Shown here: positions 1 through 12,030 of the stretch, piece after piece | Layout of the letters: each line of letters opens with the position of its first letter | Position numbering within the stretch: position 1 is the stretch's first letter | DNA from: Bryopsis sp. KO-2023 | Lineage: Eukaryota; Chlorophyta; Ulvophyceae; Bryopsidales; Bryopsidaceae | Reading direction: 5' to 3' | Assembly: GCA_030272585.1 (NCBI GenBank) | Contig: BSYQ01000002.1 | Location: forward strand, 3,534,001-3,598,000 | Length of the DNA: 64,000 nucleotides | The notes under the pieces: model-generated | What the model was told of the DNA's origin: nothing | Seen by the model: the letters and a program-made list of their open reading frames with translations, nothing else | Databases searched by the model: none | Program-made: the position numbers and the translations under genes

Positions 1-990
1 TCATCACAAGGATTGAACGGACAAGTACAAATATCATCCTTAGCAGTCTCCCCTTCTGAGTCTTTCGCGTTTTTATCAAGCCCTGTCCAAACGATCACAA
101 GATCACTCAACGGTTCTCCTAATTCACAAGATCGTTCGGCGTCGTTCACTTGTCAGTAGCACTTCTTTGTTCGAACAAGCACCCCATATCTCGTTGGATC
201 TTCAGGGAAGATCAAAGAAGCAAAACACATTTAATTCGTTGTTTCCTGAATTTTTTCGCTTTGAGGATTTTTCGCTTCCCACCTGCTCCAAGAAGAGTCT
301 TGACAGCCGCGACACTGCCGTTTTTAGCAGCCGTTCCCAACAAATACAAAGGATCGGAGTCGGCGTCTAGCAATCGCAAAAGAAAACCGACCTCAGTTGC
401 TCATCAACTACTCCAGAGCACATCTTGAAAGAAATAAGGCAGGAAAGGAAGTTATCAAAGTCGAGCATATACCCGCTAAAAGCAAGTACTCCACAACTTC
501 AGAGTGGCCGTTCCAGGCCGCATTGAGTATTGCGTTGAGGTTGTTGGCGGCCCTAGCCTCCAAGTTTGCCCCACGGCGAACAGCCACCTGAAAATATTGG
601 AAGAGGGCATGGTTTCGTGAGTTTGTGCTGATTTCGGTTCGCAAAGTACGATTCACATATGATATTCACAAAGGAGAACCGCCGCTTCTTTCCACCAAAG
701 TACCACTAACAATAAAATGTTTAAAATGGTGGGATTACCTTGACTTGGGCGAGATCTCCATCGCGGGCAGCCTCCAAGAGCATTTCATCAATATCCTTGA
801 AACCAAACACGCCTCAGCATATTTTTCTGTCATTTTTTATTGCAGCAGTGACGTTTCAATGCAACCAGAGCATTTGGCCAGAAGGTAAGGATACCTCTTG
901 ATCATCTGCTGATAAAATTGTAGAAGGGGATGGAGGTCCAGCAACCTCCTCCAGGGACGCCTCCAATGCTGACTCGAGCTCCAGATCCAT
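1..990 (-). CDS. Ankyrin-repeat protein, block A left copy (partial, runs off window start)
   Basis: Five exons read on the minus strand: 990-895, 795-739, 587-473, 366-283 and 82-1, all with GT-AG borders and compatible phases (0, 0, 1, 1). The first exon gives an acidic N-terminus (MDLELESALEASLEE). The next three carry ankyrin helices, with cores such as AAWNGHSEVVEYLLLA and the VAAVKTLLGAG turn; repeat starts coincide with exon starts, as in modular ankyrin genes. The last exon begins LDKN.. and is cut by the window edge before a stop. The same gene lies inverted at 29468-30480, where it is complete (154 aa); this copy has a two-codon longer third exon. Role unknown beyond protein-protein binding. 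The start follows the right copy; an out-of-frame ATG lies just upstream. Confidence 0.75.
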
Positions 991-1108
991 ATCATCCTTC
1001 AGGAACGAGCGAACACATACTCATATACGAAACAGAAATAGGCAAATCTGGTAGAAAGACAAAAACGTCAAGGTAAACGAAGGACGTCCGCATACGCGCG
1101 AACGCACA

Positions 1109-1580
1109 TCACATGAAGAGGAGGAGTCTTGTTATCATTCGAAGGAAACGCAGCAATGCTGAGAAGATTCTCTTCACCTCATTTTGAAGTAGTTTTCTGA
1201 AATCGCGGCGAGGGCCTTTCAAGGATGTGGAGCCTCCTGTGGACAAAAGGGAACAAGTTGAAATGAAAAACGTGAGGATAACGACAGGACCAAAAAGGGA
1301 ATACCACACACACACACACAAGCCGATCCAGGAGAACTGTTTGGACCCACAGATTCAGCCGCTACGAAGGAGCGAAATCAACGCTGACACAAGAAAGAAA
1401 AACGAAGGCGTATCAAGGACCCTAATCTTTACTCAACACCGAGCTGAACGTAGCGCTTGCGTCGGTTTGCTCACCGGATCGAAGCTGTTTCGTCGATTTA
1501 AGACATGGGAGAGCTGGCGTCGTTTCCACGATGGTAGACGCCAGTAAAAGAAGAATCGCTGTTGCTGGAGCGGTCATCAT
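1109..1580 (-). CDS. Small secreted cationic amphipathic protein, left copy (77 aa)
   Basis: Two exons, 1580-1475 and 1236-1109. The first ends in phase 1 at a GTGAGC donor and the second follows a CACAG acceptor in phase 1, giving 77 aa. Residues 1-20 are a signal peptide (MMTAPATAILLLLAS). The C-terminal third, from FRKLLQNEVKRIF on, has Lys/Arg spaced among Leu/Ile/Phe as in a cationic amphipathic helix. The ancestral start used in the other copies is ATC here, but an in-frame ATG four codons later keeps the frame open. The right copy (28863-29350) has the same frame and splice sites. It lies head-to-tail upstream of the ankyrin gene. I recognise no named family; an antimicrobial or membrane-active role is inference. 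Confidence 0.6.
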
Positions 1581-1900
1581 CCTGGCCGAGATGTCGCTTC
1601 TCTAGTCGTGTGCAGTTCGGCGGGACAAGGAGAAAACTCTGCCGAAAACAAGGCTTGTGAATGGGGAACGAAGAGCTTGTCAGAAACAAATCGAAAAGAA
1701 AGTCTGTGGTGCTGGGAAGTGGGCGGCTGTTTCTTGTCGTGGTCGTCGCGGGAGAGTTACGACGCTTTAAAAGGGAGATTCAGAGAATGGAGGGTGTATG
1801 GCCACTCGTAAGACATTCATACTCAGAGCAGCTGGGAAGTATGCCTCCTCTGTACCATTTTGTGCGCACGTTCTGAACGGGTTCCGATTTGAAACTTGCG
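1490..1900 (-). promoter_or_regulatory. Duplicated 5' region of the signal-peptide exon (first of three copies)
   Basis: This stretch includes the signal exon and the DNA upstream of it. It matches 25.79-26.37 kb and 28.40-28.98 kb in reverse complement, including a block around CGACCACGACAAGAAACAAC and another around CTTCGTTCCCCATT. Conservation outside the coding exon suggests that promoter and 5' UTR were copied with the exon. No TATA box is clear. Confidence 0.4.
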
Positions 1901-2835
1901 GAGGTCCCTTCAAAATAGGGTGGAGGATCTTTCGTATCACGGTCTCACAATGTAATCATTATCATTATCACGGTGTTTTGGACGGAACCACCGCTGGGCG
2001 CCAGACAACAAAAATCCAAAATTGTTTTGGAGCTCCTTTGTACAGGTTTCACCTCCCAAAACAATGGGATATCATACAAACATGATTGTCTGCTGACAGC
2101 AGGGTTTTTTTCAGGACAGTACTTTTTTTAAAGGTCGATTATTTCGATTTCCATCAATTCATTTTCTCCCTCTTTCCACACTTGTGGAGAGGCAAGCCAT
2201 TGTGTTAGAGTATTTCTTTTTTGAACCTGTTTTGATCTCTGGGAATGTTCCCTCCCCTGACTGAAAACTTTGATCATTTTTTCTCACTCTTCTGGAGAGC
2301 CCTTTTTCGATGGTGTTGTTTTTTATGCTTCATGCTGACCTGTTCCATGTTGAAATGGTTATATAATCAATGGTTGAATCATCAAAAGGTTCAATCTCCT
2401 TGCAAAAAACTTAGATTCTGTATGGCATTTCACATCCCCACCCATATTTATCAAAATAATACATGCAAAGAAGTCCAACACTTTTTGTAGGCACCCACAC
2501 AAGGCTAAGAAAACCAAAAACAATAAAAACATGGGGATGGCCCCTTTTTATAACATCACTGCGATATTTGAATGAATGATTTAGTCAGGGTGTTCCAATG
2601 AGAAATAGTAGGGCCGTATTAAACCACATTCTCCTCTGTCGAATTCACATGCATCCATTCCTTACAGAAAATTCCCACCATGAATTTCAAAACAGGTCAA
2701 CCACAAGCATGCTTGGGGCCTGCCTCGCTTTCTTCTTTTTTGCAGCATTGCCTGAGTAGTTCAGAAGATGGATTTATTTTCCTTGAATTCTGGCAAATGC
2801 TCAGTCCAGGTGATGCCAGAATGTTCAACTCAACA

Positions 2836-4275
2836 CCATCCCCAGCAACCCCGGAGAACATTCCTTGTTAAACCCTTAATTATTCTTTCGTTCCAGGGGA
2901 CAAGAACAAAAATCAATCGGTGAGCAAATCACCATATTCTTGCAAGTCGATGTGGATGGAGCCCAGTTTGCTCTCAAGCCTCCGCACCAGGTGGAACCAC
3001 CGGAAACGACATATTTTCTCCTATTAGGTGTTGCCCCAATCCGATATTTTCTTCCTCCCACTTGATTGGTCGATCGGTCCTCCTGTGGCCTGAAACCATC
3101 ATTGTTTGTACATGTAAGATCAAAAAACAGGGAGGATTAGGGTAGAGAATCAAAAACCCACAACACTGACCTTTGACCTCACCTCATTAATATACATGAT
3201 ATCATTAGCAACTTGATTGGCACCCTCATGCTTTTTTTCTGGAAGACTCCTCCGTTGTTGATTCCCCCTGCCGACAAAAAGTTGCATTCACGTCGTCCAG
3301 CTCAGCAGTTTTTGCTGTACACATAGCAAAAAACATCTTGTATTCTTGTATTTCGTATTCACGGTATAATCTTCAAAAAAAAACACATAGAACAGAAAGG
3401 TCAGCATGCAATCGAATTTGATGGGAGCAACAGGCATCATGTGAGAAGAGCACCCACCAAAACACCCAATAATTAATCGCAAGAGTCCTCCACAGCCATA
3501 TCATTTACTCCTTGCTTGCAGATCCTGGGAAAACTCAGCACCTCCATCCATTTGCTTGGACACCAAAAAACCAAGCCCCTCTTTACCCATGGGGATGATA
3601 GACTGAAAAAAACCATTAGGGACTGAACAAACCTCCTCATAAACAGCGTTTCTGCCCCCATCATATCCACAATAATTTTCCTCCGGTGCTTCGGCAATGA
3701 AAACATACCTTGACAACTATTGATTGCATCTCCCGTCCCAGTTGTTCTCCCATTGTCGATATATATATATACTTTTTTTGCTTTTTTTTCTACTCTCGAG
3801 TGAATACTTTCTTCCGCCATCCTTTTTTTTTTTCTTTCTTTCTTTTTTTTTGTAACTTTATGATCTGGTCATTACTCATTGAATACGAATGCATCTCATT
3901 GAAAACGACCTCCCACCTAATTTTCCATTTTTTTCTTTCCAACAGCTTTTTCCCCACCTACCCCAAACAGACGTAGAGAATAGAAAAAAAAAATCCAGCC
4001 CCCAACCTATCCCTGTTTTTTTTAATTTAATGTCCTTTTTTTCAGCTTAAAGTTCTTGTTGTACCCCACCTACCCCTGAGATTTTTTTTTTTTTTTCGAC
4101 CTACATTTTTTCTGCCCCACCTTCCCGTGTTTTTGTTTTTTTTTCCTCACTTTTTTCCGTCGACTATAGCATCTCTTCTTCCCCACCTACCCCAATATTT
4201 TTGTTTTCAATAATATTTCTTCCCATTTCTCCCTTTTCCCTTCACCAAACATATAAAAATACAATGGTAACCTAG
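2836..4275. other. Non-coding, pyrimidine-rich stretch
   Basis: No convincing gene. From 3720 on the plus strand is strongly T/C-rich with long T runs, and the motif CCCCACCTACCCC or a close variant recurs near 3953, 4060, 4117 and 4181. The same motif occurs at 48.73 kb, again 3' of a tail-anchored coiled-coil gene. A short near-match at about 4240-4275 (ATATAAAAATACAATGGT) is shared with 48.90 kb. This is probably the 3' flank of the minus-strand gene that ends at 4276. Confidence 0.5.
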
Positions 4276-4652
4276 TTACCGACAGATAGCCCTCCTCACA
4301 GTGAAAAAACAAATTCCCACTGCGCACAGTGCGAAACCCTTTATCCACCTCCTCCTGAACATGCCAGCCCCTACCTCCCTCACTCCCCCCTCCCCGACCT
4401 CCAAATCACCCCCTTCATTCTCGGACCCTTGCAGGCTGGCAGCCCGGCTACTCTTCTCACTCCTGATATTTTCAACCACATCTTGTCCAGCCAGCCCCAC
4501 CAGATCGCTCCCTATCGAGCTTCCACCCCTTTCATCCACCTCAGGGATGCTCGCCAAAATGCCACCGGATCCAGAGTCTATCCTCATTTCCTCCTCCAGC
4601 TGCGATGACAGCCTCCTGTTTTCCATCACAGCAGCAATCGTGGTGAATCTGC
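4276..4652 (-). pseudogene. Tail-anchored coiled-coil protein, 5'-truncated paralogue
   Basis: The minus-strand frame ends in a hydrophobic segment (WIKGFALCAVGICFF) followed by a basic tip, VRRAICR. It matches the last exon of the gene at 48929-49959, which ends in LQGILIGAVGLSFL and KRAICAGTKR; both share the ENRRL motif before the acidic linker. An acceptor-like AAG at 4653 would open the exon in phase 1. No first exon is found: the foldback element starts about 90 bp upstream. It is either a gene broken by that insertion or one with a different 5' exon. A C-terminal membrane anchor is likely from the sequence; function unknown. Confidence 0.45.
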
Positions 4653-4737
4653 CTTGTTTTCAGTAGTTGGGTTTCCTTGAAAAACAAACCCATAAAAACA
4701 TAAGACATAAAAAATCATGAAGCCCTTTTTCAGCAGT

Positions 4738-7700
4738 GCTTCGTCCATCGTTCATTGACTTTTTTTGTTCTTTCCCTTGGTTTGCTTTCCTAAATTTTAT
4801 TAAGCTCAATATCCCAAACAGCAAGACGCTTGAAGTTCAAGCCTTGAACGCAGACCTTCTCAGCTTTTTCCCCAACATGTATTGTTCATGGGCGCCTGTG
4901 AAACGCGTGCGGAAGACGACCTCGACCCACGACCTCAAAAAGACGGACTTCCTGTCTTCCGAAAGTTGGGTTTCGTCCATCCAAAAACGAAAGCACGCGT
5001 TCATCTCTCACCTGAGGTTGGGTACAACGGTGAAGCCCTCGAAATGCGATGGGTTGTGGGTTAGGCGGTTGAAGGACCAGATGTTGGTTGGGGTGGTTCT
5101 ACGTATCGTTAACGACGACGGTTATCCCCATCGATTGACTACCAGGTAAAGAGTTAGAACGACGCAGGAGCGTCCACTCGTCTTGCTTCTATACATACGG
5201 TGCAGTACAAATCAAGAGGTGGACATCCTGAACACCCCAGGACCAACAAGGTAAACGATCTCCATGCACTCGCTTGCAGCACGCAGTTTGATCATTCTCT
5301 TTTTCTGGAGGGAGCCAGGTATCCATTGAAACACTGCCAGGCCCGGTCTGCTCAAAGAAAAGCTCTTCGTCTAGGCATTGTTCTGTGATAAAGCTCGTAG
5401 GGATGCAGGCAGCCATACTCGAGATAATCCACACTCGAATTCCATGATAGAGTCTTGTTGTTCTTCTGAACCATTCATTGTGTCTTTGGAAACCAGGATG
5501 GTCTTTTTTTTCTTTCATCAAGTATCGGTATCGAGTACTGATGGGGACGACGAAGAGACCTCCATAGAACCCTTTTTTAATTCTCCCAAGAGAAGTGTTG
5601 AGGACCAGGTGTCGACTTCTCGACATCAACCTTGTGGTGTGTTCTCCCCAGTATTTCCAGAAAAAAAAAAGTTGCCTTGTCGAGAGCTGAACCACCCCTC
5701 AAATACATATGAGATTCTCATTTGTTGGTTTTGATATGAACCTTCTAGACATCGATCCAATCTGTAGAGAACTTCAATCTGACAAGAAGAATATGCCTCA
5801 TTGGAACACAGGTGGGGGTTAATGGTGTATTATCTGACGGGTGACTCCTTTATTACTATGCATGTTGTATTTCAGAGTCCCAAGAACAGAGGGATGCAGC
5901 CTTAAGCTCCGTCGATGGTCACGAGCCCCAACAGGGCTTCCAACAAAACATAGCCGATTTCTTGGACTGGCCAGAGTCTTGCAGTTTCTGCTGAAGATTC
6001 CAGTGAGGGTGACGCACTGGTTTCGAACGAGTTGGAAACGCTCTCGTAACCTGTACGGCATATACCCTCATCAAATCGTCAACCCCCCCATAACAGCGTG
6101 AATCGTCAACCGCTGGAAGCTTGGCTTGTTTGTTAAACGAACATGGTAATTGATGCCCGACTTGGACCGATGTTCGTGAACGTATGTGTGGATAGCGAGT
6201 TTTGGCTTGGTTTTACACCGCATCGAATGAACTTTCACCTTCACTTGCTCTGAAGATTCCCGCGGGTGGTGTTGGGGTCAGCAGCTGATTTCTCCACGAC
6301 CTCGGTTACTGTTCCGACATCTTTGTGCGAAGCCTCTCCCTCGTTTTGGTAGTGTATCGGTTTTAGTGGTGAACTTCTGGGACCATCCTGGATTTGCACC
6401 TGTTCCAACAGATCGAAAGAAGCGATCGGACACTACTTTTCCTGGGGTGGCTGCGTGAGTCTGAACACTTTCCCTGATGCACTCAGTGGTGCAATTTGTA
6501 TGGTCGCTGATCAAATATTTTGTAGCATTTTCGTCCTTGTTTCGCGTTGGACTCACCTTTTCATTTTTATCGCATGCAAAGAAATATTGGGTCAAGGTGT
6601 GGAAATATATTTTAACTCACTCTTTCTTTTTTCCCGGGCATTTTTCGAAAAGAGGGCGGGTGCGGGAAGGAAAAAACAACAAGAGATGTTCAGTTGTTGC
6701 TGCGATTTGGTATGAACCTTTCGATTGTCGACGATATCCATTGCGTCACCCTCACTGGAATCTTCAGCAGAAACTGCAAGACTCTGGCCAGTCCAAGAAA
6801 TCAGCTATGTTTTGTTGGAAGCCCTGTTGGGGCTCGTGACCATCGACGGAGCTTAAGGCTGCATCCCTCTGTTCTTGGGACTCTGAAATACAACATGCAT
6901 AGTAATAAAGGAGTCACCCGTCAGATAATACACCATTAACCCCCACCTGTGTTCCAATGAGGCATATTCTTCCTGTCAGATTGAAGTTCTCTACAGATTG
7001 GATCGATGTCTAGAAGGTTCATATCAAAACCAACAAATGAGAATCTCATATGTATTTGAGGGGTGGTTCAGCTCTCGACAAGGCAACTTTTTTTTTTCTG
7101 GAAATACTGGGGAGAACACACCACAAGGTTGATGTCGAGAAGTCGACACCTGGTCCTCAACACTTCTCTTGGGAGAATTAAAAAAGGGTTCTATGGAGGT
7201 CTCTTCGTCGTCCCCATCAGTACTCGATACCGATACTTGATGAAAGAAAAAAAAGACCATCCTGGTTTCCAAAGACACAATGGGCTATTCAAAAGAGCAA
7301 CTGAATTCTGTCACGGAATTGCAGTGTGGATTCTCTCGAGTATGGCTGCCTGCATCCCTACGAGCTTTATCATAGAACAATGCCCGGACAAAACGCTTTC
7401 CTTTGAGCAGACTGGGCCTGGCAGTGTTCCAATGGATACCTCTGCTCCCTCCAGAAAAAGAAATTGATCAAATTGGGTGGTGCAAGCAAGTGCATGGAGA
7501 TCGTTTACCTTGCAATCCTGGGGCTTTCAGGATCTCCACCTCTTGATTTATCCTGCACCGTATGTATAGAAGCAAGACGAGTGGATACTCCTGCGTCGTT
7601 CTTGCTCTTCACCTATTAGTCAATCGATGGGGATAACCGTCGTCGTTCACGATAAGTAGAACCACCCCAACCAACATCTGGTCCTTCAACCGCCTAACCC

Positions 7701-8050
7701 ACGACCCACAGCATTTCGAGGGTTTCACCGTTGTACCCCACCTCAGGTGGGGGGTTAGCGCGCTTTCGTTTTTTGGATGGACGAAACCCAACTTTCGCGA
7801 AGACAGGAAGTCCCCCTTTTTGAGTTCGTGGGTCGAGGTCTTCTTGCGCACAAGTTTCACAGGCGGCGCGCATGAACATGTTGGGGAAACACCTAAAAAG
7901 GTCTGCGTTCAAGCGTCTTGCTGTTTGAAAGTTTGAACCAACGAGTTCGCGCGCGTCAGTTTTTTTGGCCGGCCTGTTGATAAATTTAGGAAGACAAACC
8001 AGGAATAAGAACAAAGTAAATCAATGAACGAAGAGTTGAAGGCAGGGCCA
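4738..8050. mobile_element. Foldback element with about 1.3-kb inverted arms
   Basis: The left arm (about 4738-6018) and right arm (about 6742-8050) are reverse complements with scattered substitutions and small indels, around a unique spacer of about 720 bp. Long frames in one arm reappear on the opposite strand of the other (5189-5695 minus against 7063-7467 plus), but frames shift between arms, so I do not call them genes. I find no transposase, clear target duplication or terminal TG/CA. It lies against the truncated gene at 4276-4652. Alternatives are a DNA-transposon foldback or a simple inverted duplication. Confidence 0.6.
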
Positions 8051-8483
8051 AACCAAAAATTTGGTAACGCAAGGATTTCCGTTGCTGGCTTGGCATCTGG
8101 CCTACATGGCAAGAAAAGGTGTCGTGCCGCCTTTGGTTTTTCGCCTCTTTCCGGTCTGGTTTTTGGTCACAGACAAGGATTTCCTGACTATCAGACATAT
8201 GGAGGAACGTGGGGGTTGGGTCGGGTTCGCTCACTGAAGCGATGGAAGGAAGCTGCATAGTTGCGAGTGTTCCCTCAAAATGCGACCGCCAGCAACACAC
8301 GCGACTACGCGCCCTGGAAGCTCATAGTTTTTCTGGAGCTCCGCAGTTCCAAACGAGTTTTGTTGACACAGGCGAGCCTCCCCTCAGTAGTCGGAGGAAC
8401 TGTTGAGGTGCAACGGTGGAAGAAAAGGCTTGCAGGGCGGCAATGTCGTTCGATCAGAACCATCCCTTGCAAGGTAACTAAAC

Positions 8484-10091
8484 ATGTTCGCACCCATTTT
8501 CCCTGGTTTTTTCTCCCCACGAAAGGGACGCGGCTACCACAGCAGCGACACCATAGCCATATTTCCTTCTCAGCCCACGATAGCGACACCTTTGAAGCTC
8601 CGCGTTGTTATGAAAAGTTGGCTAGTTCGGTCCTGGTGTCTTTTCAGCCAGCAAATGCGCGCGCTTCCTCACGATTTGTTTCTGGATGTTTTGGAACAGT
8701 TGTAGTCAGGGGACCACACTGTGCTTCTATGCAGGGAACTGCTCGGAGATTTTAGACGTTGAAGTGGAATGCGATAATCTTCCTGACCGTCTCAATGGAC
8801 TGGAAGGCAACGCTGATATTAACATTCCCAGGGATGTCATGCGCAGTTCTCAAGAGGACCCTGTGCTAGGTGAGAGGAATTTTCTCACCCGGCCACAGTG
8901 CGCTGGTCTGCGCCACTTGTCCCTTGCCTTGTTCACGTTTTCCGCTGGAGTTCGTTGAAGATATCAGGGCCGTTCCAGTTGTTATGTACGACTCCATTTT
9001 GTTCTTCCGTTCCGCCTTCAGTTCAACAGAGTGGATATATCGGGGTGTTGTTCCTGATTCGTGAACTGTGTCTAAAAAAGACCCCGTTCGCTCAGAAAAT
9101 GTTTTGAGAATCTTCTTTCTTAGTGTGCAGCTCAGGTGCTCCAGGGTCGAGGATGCAGCAAACGCTGATGAAAGTCAAGAACGTGTCTGAAACGATACAC
9201 TTGCTCAAGGTACTCTAACAGTCTAGCTCCTCTTGATCAGCTGGACGCGACAAGAACTGTACAAGGCCAGGGGAGAACTTTTGGTTTGTGTGCGGTCGTT
9301 CAGGTCACCGTCGACGCGAAAGAAAAACACCTGCGCAATGTTCTGAAGCAACTGGAAGAAAAGGATATTTGTATATCTGCGAGGGACGCCATAATTGATC
9401 AGAGAGATACGACGATAAAGTCTCTCCTGGAGAGTCTCGAAAAAGATAGGGCCATGGTGAATTCCCTTAGTGAGCAGCTGCAGGCTAATGTGGGGCAGTT
9501 GAAGAAGAAAACTGATAAGATAATGTCCCTTCAAGCGACCCTCGAGGAGAACGTCGCCCACAGAGTTTCCAAGGAGCATGAAATCGAAGCTCTGCGAGGT
9601 ATGTTGCCCCGATACCAGGGACGAAAAACGCTTTCATCCATATTTGACTTGTGTAAGGGTTCAACGGAAAAAGCAACAGCATCCCTCTCAACTTTTAGCT
9701 ACATTGTGTTTTAGCCATACAATTGCGCAGCAACACTAAGGACACAAGAACCCAGAGATCGACCTGGTACATTTCCCATGAAATAAACCTCCCCTTCACA
9801 CCAGTGTGTACCCTTAAGACTTCTGTCTCTACAACTTGCACATTTTCCAGTAAGAAAACGAAACAGTGCGGATACACGCTCTCTTTTTCTGCTGCAGGTG
9901 AACTCGAAACACTCAAGCAGAAACAAATCAAGGAGGAAGACGAAGTGATCAGACGGAGAGAGGAGATAATGAGAGCGAATGTCGAAAAAACAATGATGCG
10001 CGGTAGACTTCTAGCTGATAATTTTCTGGACGCTTTGGCTCCCGGTTTCAGCGATTCTTGGCAATCATTTACGATCACCTCCACAAGATGA
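8484..10091 (+). CDS. Multi-exon coiled-coil protein (5' exons uncertain)
   Basis: The 3' part is firm. Exon 9304-9598 (VTVDAKEKHLRNVLKQLEEK onward) ends in phase 1 at GTATGT and joins exon 9898-10091 (ELETLKQKQIKEEDEVI to the stop at 10089). Together they form a long heptad-patterned coiled coil of roughly 160 residues. A short exon, 9241-9283, fits directly upstream in frame (TRQELYKARGELL). Further upstream, an F-box-like start (MRALPHDLFLDVLEQL, from about 8654) and a likely exon at 8757-8870 are plausible but their phases do not all connect. The F-box start resembles those of the WD40 genes in this window, which would make this an F-box/coiled-coil adaptor; that part is inference. Confidence 0.45.
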
Positions 10092-11317
10092 AAATATTAG
10101 ACTTTTCAAGTCTTTCCAAATTTTTTGCTGGTGCAAACGAGGAGTGCTGTGTTTGATCCATCTTCTCAAAAAAATGCATGCCTGAATTTTTTGACCACGA
10201 GTGGCCCAATTCTGGTTGAAAATTGAGAAAGCCTGTTGATTTTTATGAGCCCTGGAAGTTGTTGGAGTTGATTGAGATGCGACTCTAGAGAGACAATGGG
10301 TCGATCAATCAACCAATAGTGAATTGCCACATAATGAAAGGGGAGCACTCTTGATCAAGAGTAGGGAACTGCTATGAGACAGTGCGCAGAAACGGTGTAT
10401 CGAAGACCCACATCGTCATGTATACTTACAGAGAGACAACATACATAAAGTGTTTCGTTTTATCGCGCGTTTGTTTGAGCCTGCAGAAGATGATGTGCTC
10501 TGAGAGAACCGACCAAAGCATCGAGAGGGGTGTCGAGAGGGAATCTGCCTGATTCTGATGTTATGCAGATAATTTTGCTTGCTGAGGGTTTTCCTTTTGA
10601 ATCCCCCTGATTCCATAGGCTGTGGCCTGGCATGTCTTGTAGTACTTTTGATTGGTTTGGTACCAGAGATCCGTTGTTGGTCTGAATAATACCAAGTTCG
10701 TGAAATTTATGAGTAGAATGAGGCGAATTTCGAAACACTAAAGAGCTCAGAACAATGGAGGGGGGAAACTCATCCGGAGCATGGATCCACCCAGAGGCAA
10801 CTCAACAAATATTATCAGCATCCAACAATTGTAGCAATTGTTCAAACTGCTCTTCGGTGGCGACAAAGCAAAGATAAAGCATCGAAAATTTAGCCACCAT
10901 CCAATAAAAGTCGATTCAATAAAACAGCCTCTTGAGACATAACCCCCCCCCCCCCCCCCGAATACAGTACCCCGGGGTACAATAATAAAATTTTAATTAT
11001 TGTACCCCGGGGTACTGTATTCGTTACTGTATTAGTTTAAACTTTGGAAAAAAAATTCAGGGGGGTACACTATTCCCCGTTTGCTCCAGGGGCGGCGGGG
11101 GTATTATATTTGGGTGAGGGGGGGTTACCATAGAGAACGACAGTGGAATAGGCAAGGAGACAAAAATATCCATGAGTATTCTGACTATCCGCCGCCAAAA
11201 AACTGTATTCTTTCCCACGGTTGGCGGTTATATGGACGGTCTGACCTGCGTAACCATCTTTGTTTGACCTTCAGGGCTCTACATAAGCAAGGAATCCACA
11301 GGACGGCTCCACCTTCG
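10092..11317. other. Intergenic region with a homopolymer and a perfect hairpin
   Basis: No supported gene. It holds an 18-base run of C at about 10942-10959, followed immediately by the hairpin listed separately, then a G-rich purine stretch near 11060-11130. Confidence 0.5.
10960..11022. repeat. Perfect inverted repeat, 27-bp arms
   Basis: The arms are exact reverse complements, each containing the self-complementary GTACCCCGGGGTAC, with an A/T-only loop of 9 bases. A run of C abuts the left end, and a partial echo of the arm (TTACTGTATTAG) follows the right end. It could be a short MITE or a cruciform-forming element. Confidence 0.85.
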
Positions 11318-11809
11318 ATGATGTTGGGTTGGATTCGCAAACTGTGTTGTGGTAAACCACCGAAAGACCTGCCAATAGTTTACGACCACCAAGCTTCTTC
11401 AGTGATTGCGGAGGAGCAAGCGCCAGTGATTGTGGAGGAGCAGCCCCCAATTTTTTCGGACGACGGATACGAAGAAGACCTCTTCAGAACAACAGAGACC
11501 TCCCTTTCGATCAGTGACCCTTATCCCGTCCCTCCATCGACACCACACAACTTCTTCGAAGATCCTGCGTGGGCGGCGGTAATATTTTTCAGTCAGAAAA
11601 ATATATTTCTGAACATATGTATATTTTAGAAAATAGGTTTCTCGATTTAGGTGACAATTTGGAATATACGTTTCCAATTTTAAACTTGGAAAATGTTTAC
11701 ATGTTTAAAGTGTTCTAACTGTTTAAATGTTTTTCTTGTTCAACAGCTCCGTGTGCTGAGGGCCACTGTAAAACTGGAAAAAATCGTCGCAGCTAATAGA
11801 GACCTAGAG
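11318..11809 (+). CDS. Unrecognised protein, first two exons
   Basis: Exon 11318-11578 starts at a double ATG and gives 87 codons. It encodes a short hydrophobic/cysteine N-terminus (MLGWIRKLCCGKPPK) followed by an acidic, proline-rich disordered stretch containing a duplicated EEQ.PVIVEEQ-type unit. It ends in phase 0 at GTAATA. A CAACAG acceptor leads to exon 11747-11809 (LRVLRATVKLEKIVAANRDLE, helical), ending in phase 0 at GTGAGT. I cannot place the following exons; frames at 12.03-13.13 kb are candidates. The CC pair near the N-terminus could be palmitoylated, which is inference. Confidence 0.45.
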
Positions 11810-12030
11810 GTGAGTATAGTCAATCGCTTGAAATAGATATCACAAGTTGTTTGTCAATTGATTGGAAACCGCAAGCATCGCTCTGGTCTGAATAAAACAG
11901 TTCGACGTGGATATGAGTGCTCGAAAAAGAGAAAAACGAGAAGTTGTCTGTATATTTTGCATGGAGAGATGCAACTTTGGTCCACCGAAAGTGAGACAGG
12001 GAATGCCGTTTTCCAGGTTTCGAACAGCGA

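Larger units (their letters stand above)
1..2835. repeat. Block A, left arm of a large inverted segmental duplication
   Basis: Positions 1-2475 match the reverse complement of about 25.1-30.44 kb, and 2771-2835 match the reverse complement of about 20.16-20.24 kb. The left arm lacks the amidase gene and one of the two signal-exon copies found at right, and it lacks the 4.9-kb retroelement at 20.24-25.10 kb. It therefore shows the pre-insertion arrangement around that element. Confidence 0.8.

Noticed and set aside
3473-3820. 115-codon minus-strand frame
   Set aside because: Low-complexity region with no domain or paralogue.
5189-7467. Matching frames of 168 and 134 codons in the two foldback arms
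   Set aside because: Frames shift relative to each other in the arms, have no domain, and are explained by the inverted repeat.
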